Of a DNA stretch of 64,000 nucleotides, positions 56,877 to 64,000 are shown piece after piece. The notes below the pieces were generated by a model. That model searched no databases. It was not told the origin of the DNA and saw only the letters and a program-made list of their open reading frames with translations. Position 1 is the first letter of the stretch. Each line of letters begins with the position of its first letter. Source of the DNA: Mermis nigrescens (taxonomy: Eukaryota > Nematoda > Enoplea > Mermithida > Mermithidae); NCBI GenBank assembly GCA_036768485.1, contig JAVLUZ010000151.1:1458419-1522418 (forward strand). Direction: 5' to 3'. The translations under genes and the position numbers were made by a program.

Positions 56877-59800
56877 CTAAACAACTTTATCAGCTTTCTC
56901 CAGTACAAAGGCCATGTTTGACCAAAATCTAATCATTTCTGTGGAAAGCAGAATTTCTTTTCCATAATGATTACAAATCAAATTCTGTTGAGGCTTTGTA
57001 AGTAATCCATTCTTCTCTGCATACTCTTTCATCACAGGACCAATATTTTCCCTACCAATTTCTGCATGTTTTATTTTTGGCGGGAAATTGGTAAGTAAGG
57101 GTTTCAAATTTCCAGAAGTAGAAATATGTACTTTTGCAAAGCCTAAAACCGATCCATTTAAGTCTGCTTAGGTCATTTCTGCTTTATTTATTCAGACTTT
57201 AAGGTAGAATTTGCAAACAGTTTTCAAATATTCCCTTTTAATAGAGTGCCATTCGCATTCCCACATACTGATTACATTATAGCCCAGTGATTGTAAGTAG
57301 GCTTCTTTTGTCTGAATCCATACATGTGCATCTGCAGGATCCTTTTTCTTGTTTCTTTGTCTTGCCAAGCAATTATGACAATGATAATAGCAACTGTAAA
57401 GTTCATATACTGTATGTGTATCTGTGCAAAAGCCATCAACTGGTAAGCAGGCAGGTCCTATTGTTTTTCCCCTATTATTATCTAAATACTGGATATAATG
57501 ACTTATCTTTTATTTTTTCACACTCACATTCTAAGTATTCTACTGAGACAGGCTGAGAAGAGGTAATTCTGTGAAATTTATTATTTTTATCAATTATCCA
57601 ATGGTCGTAATCACACCTAGGCGTGGGGAGTTCGGGGGTATGCACCCCCCAGAAACAAAATACCCCCAGAAATCAAAATACCCCCCCAGAATTCAATTTT
57701 TGAAAATTTTTTGTTTTTTTGCAAATTTTTGATGCCAATGGATAGTGCTTGATGAGAAACGTCGAAAAATGGTGTTTTTATCGCCATACCACCATTTTTA
57801 AGGCCATTTTTTGACCTTCAAAAAAATCTTGCACCCCCCCAGAATTTCCTTGCTGCCCACGTATAGTCGTAATGACCGGTAGGCATGTTGAGCCCACAAG
57901 TACAATGCATTAAAGTCAAAGCCTACTACTGATTTTCCACATAAATGTTTGGTCTTTAATTGCCAATTGAGTCATAAAAATTGAAAGAGCACCACACATA
58001 CTCAATTAAAGCATATTGTGGACATTTTTAGATCTCTTCAAGAAAGGCAAAATTTAGTGTCAGCAATGCTTTTAAAAAGGTACTGTTCTGTGGTTCTGGC
58101 TAAGGACATTGCTTCTCTAAAAATTATAATTTTAAACCTGTCCCAATACAGCAGCAGCATATTACTACAGGCTTCTAAGAATGGTACAACATCCCTTTGA
58201 TTAGAAAAAATTATATAGTCCTTCAATGTTGTCATATTATATTGTTGCCAGTACTGCTGGCATTGTGTATAATTGGCTGTGCTTATGCACTCATCTTTAA
58301 GTGAGCTGTAGAATGCTTCAGAAGGCAGCAATTGTGTCTCAGACAATTTTCCTAATGAATCTAGATATTCATAAGGGAATTTAGCTTTTACTAAAGTCGC
58401 CTTGTTTGCTATCATGAACCCTTCTAATTAAAACCAGGCGCAACATAAGTACTAACACCAAGAAACTTAAAAATGCTAGTGGATAAGCAAACTGTTAACC
58501 TGTTCTGTAGAATTGATTTTGGCCATGTGTTGTTCTCAGGGTCACTCTGAACTCGTTGAATGAGTGCAGGAAATAGATTGTGTTTAATTGAATTTACATC
58601 ATATTTTCCAGAATTAAACCCAAGACACCTAAGTTGAGTGCAATATCTATGCAGCTTACTTATAGTCCCGATCAATTTATTGAGTAAGCCCTTTTCCCAT
58701 CTAACATTGGCTTCTTGCTCCTCGATATATGCTTCACAAGTGCTTATTATTGCATCATGAGCCTCAAACACATGTTGAAATGTTGAAGAAAAAATGAAGC
58801 TTCCCGCTTTATTAATTTTTACTAGATGTTCTAAAAGCCGTTTGACAAAATAATCCAGATTATTGTCTGCAAAATATTGCGGCTGAAATCCTGGAACACT
58901 TGTATGCACTGCACAGGAAATGGGCTGATGTTGAGCAACAAATCTTAACTTCTCAGAAGTTTCTATACATTTTTTTACAAGAATAGCTTTAAAATTGTGA
59001 ACAGCAATGAAATTGCAAAAATGTAGCTTATTTGCAACCTGTATTTAATATTCCTGCAAGTCCTCAAAAATCGTTTTCTTCAGCTGATATACTCCACCAG
59101 GAAACTTATGTTTTGTTTTGCATGCCTGCAATGATGTTTTGTACGATCATCCAATATTACTGCTTTTTGAAAAAGCTGCCAACACATGAGGCACATGTAT
59201 TGTTTAGCATATTAATTAGGATTAATGATGTAAGTATACTGAGCTTGCTTCAAGATTGTGTAAGAAATGTCATGATTATATAGTATTTCATGCTTTCTAA
59301 TTACATTCTTCAACAGACAGCCATCTCTTTGTTTGCATGCATGTAAAAACACTGACTGTGCCAAACACTTTAGAAAACACAAATTATCATTAAATTTATT
59401 ACAATTATCATCTTGAGTCATGTGTAGTTTATCTTGTTTATGGACAAGATTTTCAGAAAGTTCCACATCGTGCATCTGCTAATAAAGTTTTTTAAGGAAT
59501 ACAAAATATTCAACATTGCTGATTGCCAGCAGTCTGCATTTAGTGTCTGAACAAGTAAATTTCTCTTCAGGATCAATTTCTAGCAACTTTCTAGTCAACT
59601 GATTTACATCATAACTATTTGTCATAGGAACCGGTTTTCCTAATAGCATAAAACTGTTTTGGCATGCATGCCAATAATTTACTTCCCAAGTTTCACAATT
59701 TTTGAGGAAACATACATGTGCTGCATCTGCTAGGAAATCCTTTTTTTAATTTTGAAAAATATTACTTAGCATTTCCAAGTAATTACAAGTTCCCCATCTA

Positions 59801-60068
59801 TTGTTATATGCTTGATCAAGCACATCATTCACAGTTTTAGTTATTTGAATGAGCCGCCAATATCTCCCAACTTCCTCCCTAACATCTGCACGGAATTGGA
59901 CAAATCTTCTGGAAGACGTTTGTCCTTGGAAAATAAGTTCAATGGGCTCAGGTTTCTCAATTGGTTGAATTATATGATTAGCACATACCTTCAGGCGATC
60001 TATGAAATGTTCATCAGAAAATAATTCCTTTTTTGAATTAAATGATTGCTTACAATACATGCATTTTT
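56877..60068 (-). pseudogene. B-family DNA polymerase remnant, non-Polinton type
   Basis: Blocks in order on the minus strand. 60068-59746: a zinc-finger segment (CMYCKQSFNSKKEL, later Cys) followed by an Arg/Val-rich domain with NNRWGTCNYLEML. 59475-59212: NDNLCFLKCLAQS. 58909-58424: an Exo II-like motif CLGFNSGKYDVNSIK, then FKFLGVSTYVAPGFN. 58415-58038: FPYEYLDSLGKL and Exo III-like FSNQRDVVPFLEA. 57107-56877: GPVMKEYAEKNGLLTKPQQN and a thumb-like ILLSTEMIRFW. Spacing and residues differ from the Polinton polymerases elsewhere in the window, and match what I know of a B-family polymerase group seen in many invertebrate genomes as mobile or virus-derived genes. MITE-A copies split it. The catalytic palm is not visible. 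Confidence 0.65.
57612..57865 (+). mobile_element. MITE-A copy with perfect duplication
   Basis: It starts CACACCTAGGCGTGGGG and ends GCCCACGTATA; GTCGTAAT flanks both sides (57604-57611, 57866-57873). It lies inside the polymerase remnant. Confidence 0.95.
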
Positions 60069-60419
60069 TATCTTACATGTTTGACCTCAAAATTAGTAAC
60101 TAATTTCCTTCTTAATCAGGAAAAGAGGCACATGAAGGACATCTAAATCTTGATCCTAAATGCATGTCAACTTTTTATCACTGCAGTTGGTGGCAGCTCC
60201 CATAACATATCAAGCATGTTATGGCAGCAGCTACCCTGCGGTGGCTCCCCAGGTGGTGGCTTTCTGTAAACACTTCAAGCGTGTATGGCATGTGTTTTTT
60301 AATCATGTTACTTCATGCTGATCATAACTTGTGAACACATTGTGAATGTGTCAAGCATGTTGCTCATGTTATAACACAGTGTATGTCATAGAATGCAATT
60401 ATCATATATTCCAAACAGG

Positions 60420-60545
60420 CTGCCAATGCACAATATTAAAGAGAGCCACCAGTTGCAGTAAATGCTTCACCAATGCACAATATGCAGCACAGTGCTTCAC
60501 CAATGCATGATATTACCATTGTGTCACATTGCCAATGCACAATAT
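60420..60545. repeat. Irregular repeats of CCAATGCACAATAT
   Basis: CCAATGCACAATAT or a close variant occurs four times at uneven spacing. CATGTTAT motifs are frequent just upstream. No function evident. Confidence 0.6.
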
Positions 60546-60584
60546 CACTCACCTAATTAAGCCTGTTTCTAGGTTATTATAATC

Positions 60585-61457
60585 CACGTCGTTTTCACAC
60601 AATTTGAGAATTTGAGTACATTTATGAGTATAACTTTTGATCCGCTTGTATTTGTTATAAAAATAAATACAATAAATGATCACAATTCATTCAGCTTGCT
60701 CAAAAATTAGTCCATGTTTCATGTTATAACATGCCCACTGTTTGACAGTCGGTCAAAGCTGATGAACCTGCTCACCATTGAATAACTCATTTCAGTGAAG
60801 TGAGGTTTTTGAGATGAACTCAAGAACCACTGAACGGATTTTCATGAAATAAAGTATTTTAGATAGACAATTTTAAAATAAAACTATTTTGCCCAAAACA
60901 GTATAGATAGCTTATGTCTACAGTATGCTAGGCTCGAAAAAGTGCTCAAACTTTGCTTTGTCACTACAGTATACAGATTAAGTTTCAAATGTTGGAAAAT
61001 AGCAGAATAGTTAGATATTTTTGTCCTCTAAATTTCACCCCTTTTTGTTTTTCGTGTTTTTGAATAGTTCGTCCTGCAATTTCAATTCAATTTTTTTCCA
61101 ATATGGCTGCGCCCATAAGATATGCCTTTTACTCGCGCTATTTTTCATATTTTTTAATGTTCAAGCACATTTTAGAAAGCCCAAAAAAGCTCGTTCGAAT
61201 GATATCCTACTTGTCTGATTTACTGAAGAATTCCAGTTTTTCAATATGGCTGCCAGGCAGGCTGTCATACTGTAGCTTTTGATGTTTTCAGCTATTATTC
61301 TGTGAGTTTCTGACATATTTCAAAATTTTTTTCAGTAAATAGCTAGAAAATTTAATGTTCTTTCTAACGAGCTATGTCTCATGTTCTGAATCTTTCTAGT
61401 TCTTTCATGGAAGTTCAAAAACCTCAAAATTATTCATTGTATAGTGAAAATGACGTG
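60585..61457 (-). mobile_element. 873-bp DNA transposon with CACGT inverted ends, copy 2
   Basis: Inverted copy of 12471-13345. It is flanked by AATC on both sides (just before 60585 and after 61457), a possible 4-bp target duplication. Internal sequence is non-coding. The two copies share the whole length with scattered differences. Confidence 0.8.
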
Positions 61458-61599
61458 AATCGTGATGTTTCAGTCTAGTATGCATTTAATAGCCCAACAA
61501 ACAGGTTAAAAAGTGGTACATCCATGTACAAAAGATAGGCAGCCTTTCTCATGTTATAACATGGCAGTACCCCCAAAACACCTTTGACCTCCTCCATAC

Positions 61600-61760
61600 T
61601 GCTATAATAAATAATATTATTGGAAATAATAATATCAATAATAATAATAATAATAATAAATAATAATAAGCATGTAAAACCAATACTAATAATAAATAAT
61701 ATTAATTGTAATAATATAATACTAATAATAATATAAATTATAATATTAAGAATAATGAAA
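61600..61760. repeat. AAT/ATA-rich microsatellite
   Basis: Irregular runs of AAT and TAATA over about 160 bp. It lies between the zinc-finger exon of the minus-strand Polinton polymerase and the 873-bp transposon. Confidence 0.85.
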
Positions 61761-61764
61761 CGTA

Positions 61765-63956
61765 TTTACCTTTTGCATTCCTCGCATTTGGTCCATTGCT
61801 CCTTGGGGCACAATTTTGGTCGGTTGCAGCCTAAACAACCTTCCCTATTGCAAGTGTAGTCCTCCTCAGCATTGTACCCCCAATTGCTTTTTTGCAGAAA
61901 TACAATCTAGCCATAAAATACGGGCATTCTTATAATCATATAACAGTGAATATTGTGAAGTTATATGAAAAAAATTTTTAGATGCAAGACCCTTGTAGAT
62001 TAGCACACTTTGAAATGTTCCTTGCAGAAAATCTTCATTCGATAGTTGGGCCTCAGAGATTCTTGCATTTTTTGGGCTTCCTCAATTCTGCCAAATTCAG
62101 CTAAATTCTCCAGTCCAGAATCTGCCATTAATTGCTGGGCCAGCATTTCTGCAGCATTTCCCACTTGTGCTCCTCTTTTCTTATGGTTTCCCAATGTAAG
62201 TGTTTGTCTAGACAGGCTTTTGCCATCACAATTGTGTCAGCTAAGCACAAGTTAACCGCATTTTTATCTAAAATAGCGAGAGAAACATTTTAGAACTTTT
62301 TGAAATACTAACAATTTGTCATAATTTCCTTATTTTTTATTACTTAAAATAGGAAAATGAGAATATTATTTTACCTTTTTAGTCTTAAAGTTTTACAATA
62401 TTCTACTATGATACAGAATACATTTCAACCCATGGAGAAATTTTTAAGAAATTTTTAAGCATAAAGAATTGACAATTTTTTGCAATTAAAACTTGTAAAA
62501 TGATGAAAATAGCACTTTTTTATTTCAAGAAATTTCATTTTTAAGCGTTTTTAGCACATTTAATACAAAAAGCGCCTTTTAAATTTGTGTGTTTTATGTA
62601 GATTTCTTAATAGTCTTGTTTTACTCCTCTTTTACATTTTAAATAAAAATGATATTTAGCGTTTTTTCAAACATGTGTTTGGAATTTCACTAACTTTTTT
62701 CAATACTAAAATATCTATTATTAAAAAATGAGCATAAAGATTACTATATTTTTCTTTTTTCAATCAAGAAGATGTGATATATAATGAAAGGTACAAATTT
62801 TTTATTCCAAATTTAGAATGATGAACACATTTTTATAAATTTTTCATTTTTTATGCCAAAGCTTTTATACTTTATCTGTATGTTGAGCATAAATCATTAT
62901 TCCCATAAATCATGTATTTGTGTTACTCCAACATGTGTTTATAAATTTATGTAATTTTTTCATTTAAGACAAGGAACTCATGATTTGTATTTTTAAATAT
63001 AATGAATTTTAGAATGTTTATCATTAAAAAATTATGTTTTTATTGATTTTTCTTTGCAGTTTTAAGAATTGTGTCTTTATTTTCCTACTTGAGTAAGGTT
63101 TTCTCTTTATCTACAACATAAGCGTATTAGTTTCTGCCAAGGAGGACTCTTTTTCTCGCAATGAAAATAATGCTTTTTCTTCAGCATTTGTAAATTTATG
63201 TTTTTCCTGTATTAGAGATGAAAACCGTAAATAAAAGCTTGAATGTTTTTTCCTTTTCCAGCATAATTTATCTAGATTATTGTGGTTTTAGATTTCTTAT
63301 ATTATGTAAACACGGAGTTACCTTGAGAAATTTCCCCTGAGGAAATTTTTTCTTGCTAAAGCTGGACTGATTTCTCAATGCTAAGTTACACAAAATTTTC
63401 TATTTTACTATTTTTTGATGTTTTTGCCTAATAATTTTTTCAGACATGCCTTTAGGATACCATAAAAAGTTTGAGCTAACTTAAAGTAAAATCCAAATTG
63501 TTGGACCTGAATGAAGCAGCCTGTTTGCTTGTCAAAACAATCCTGCAGATTGACAATTTGTAATTTTGATATTTCATGTTGACCTTTGCTCCCTTTTGGT
63601 GAGTCAATGATGACCACTTTCAGGGTCATTTCCTGATTGAGATCAAATTCTTTTTTAAACTGATGAATTTTCTTGATCACGTTCAAGATGCAGTCATCAT
63701 TAATTGATTGAACCAGTGCAAAAGCAACCAAGACATGCAAGTTGAGGCTTGTATGACTCATCTTGAGGTCTACCTAATTATTGGAATTGTGCCCAGACAA
63801 AGCTTGTTTTACAATAGCGTTCAAAATCACATGGAACAAATCTGTGCTGATTTTATTGATGTTTCTGAATTGTATGCTATATGGTGTCGCTATCACGTTA
63901 AATTGTTTAACTTTTACTTGTGACTGTTCTCCGATAGTAACATAATTTTTGATCAA
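61765..63956 (-). pseudogene. Second Polinton-type DNA polymerase B, N-terminal exons
   Basis: Exon-like blocks on the minus strand. 63956-63408: helical start, then VLVAFALVQ and KVVIIDSPKGSKGQ, then FDKQTGCFIQVQQ. 62266-61993: opens after a TTTTAG acceptor with DKNAVNLCLADTIVMAKA, then GRIEEAQKMQESLRPNYR and IFCKEHF, ending at a GT donor. About 61930-61765: zinc-finger block NWGYNAEEDYTCNREGC, CNRPKLCPKEQW and KCEECKR. The order and motifs parallel the plus-strand polymerase at 47-48.5 kb (CLPRALVVA, CGIPKLMKLQ, Cys clusters). Frameshifts lie near 62195 and 62010. The exonuclease and polymerase domains do not follow; the 873-bp transposon and other sequence come next. The protein would be the primer-dependent replicase of a Polinton. 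Confidence 0.7.
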
Positions 63957-64000
63957 GCCTATTCCACCCCCAAATAGCTGGTTGGTTTTGCTGCTGAATA

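Noticed and set aside
60420..60545. Possible CRISPR-like or satellite array
   Set aside because: Repeats of CCAATGCACAATAT are short, imperfect and unevenly spaced, and the organism is eukaryotic.

Overview
The window looks like a transposon-rich stretch of an AT-rich metazoan nuclear genome, most likely from an invertebrate. The evidence is GT-AG introns inside a Polinton polymerase gene, long gene-free AT-rich stretches, and mobile elements of many classes. I see no tRNA or rRNA gene, no operon, no CRISPR array and no confident host gene. Nearly all recognisable coding sequence belongs to mobile elements, and most of it is broken. The species cannot be named from the sequence.

Layout. (1) 1-4656 and 8277-14036 form one copy of a segmental duplication whose second copy is 30583-35033 plus 36416-41021. 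The copies share a Myb/SANT-like gene relic, a hAT transposase C-terminus and several unidentified reading frames, and they differ by clean transposon insertions. (2) 4848-7816 is a Polinton (Maverick) fragment with a broken integrase, a zinc-ribbon-like protein and a broken plus-strand gene. (3) 14659-15728 is a piggyBac-like non-autonomous element with another small transposon inside it. A LINE relic and a degenerate Ty3/Gypsy integrase follow. (4) 20635-30139 is one small transposon (MITE-A) split by about 9.2 kb of rearranged Ty3/Gypsy-like retroelement: three LTR pieces, an inverted gag fragment, an inverted RT-RNase H-integrase block, and a right-hand half reading gag, envelope-like glycoprotein, protease. 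(5) 41022-50294 is a second Polinton. It starts at a multi-hairpin palindrome, has minus-strand genes including a PC4-like protein, and carries a protein-primed DNA polymerase B gene with four introns. (6) 51180-51945 is the end of another Gypsy pol. (7) 55.8-64 kb, minus strand, holds the N-terminal part of a third Polinton-type polymerase and the remains of a differently organised B-family polymerase.

The most unusual item is the retroelement at 20672-29912. Its envelope-like frame lies between gag and protease, and the integrase-to-LTR interval of the same family has no envelope frame, so the gene order appears to be gag-env-PR-RT-RH-IN rather than gag-pol-env. A 255-275 bp MITE family with 8-bp target duplications (MITE-A, about 12 copies) is scattered through the window, and the segmental duplication supplies natural empty sites for dating the insertions.
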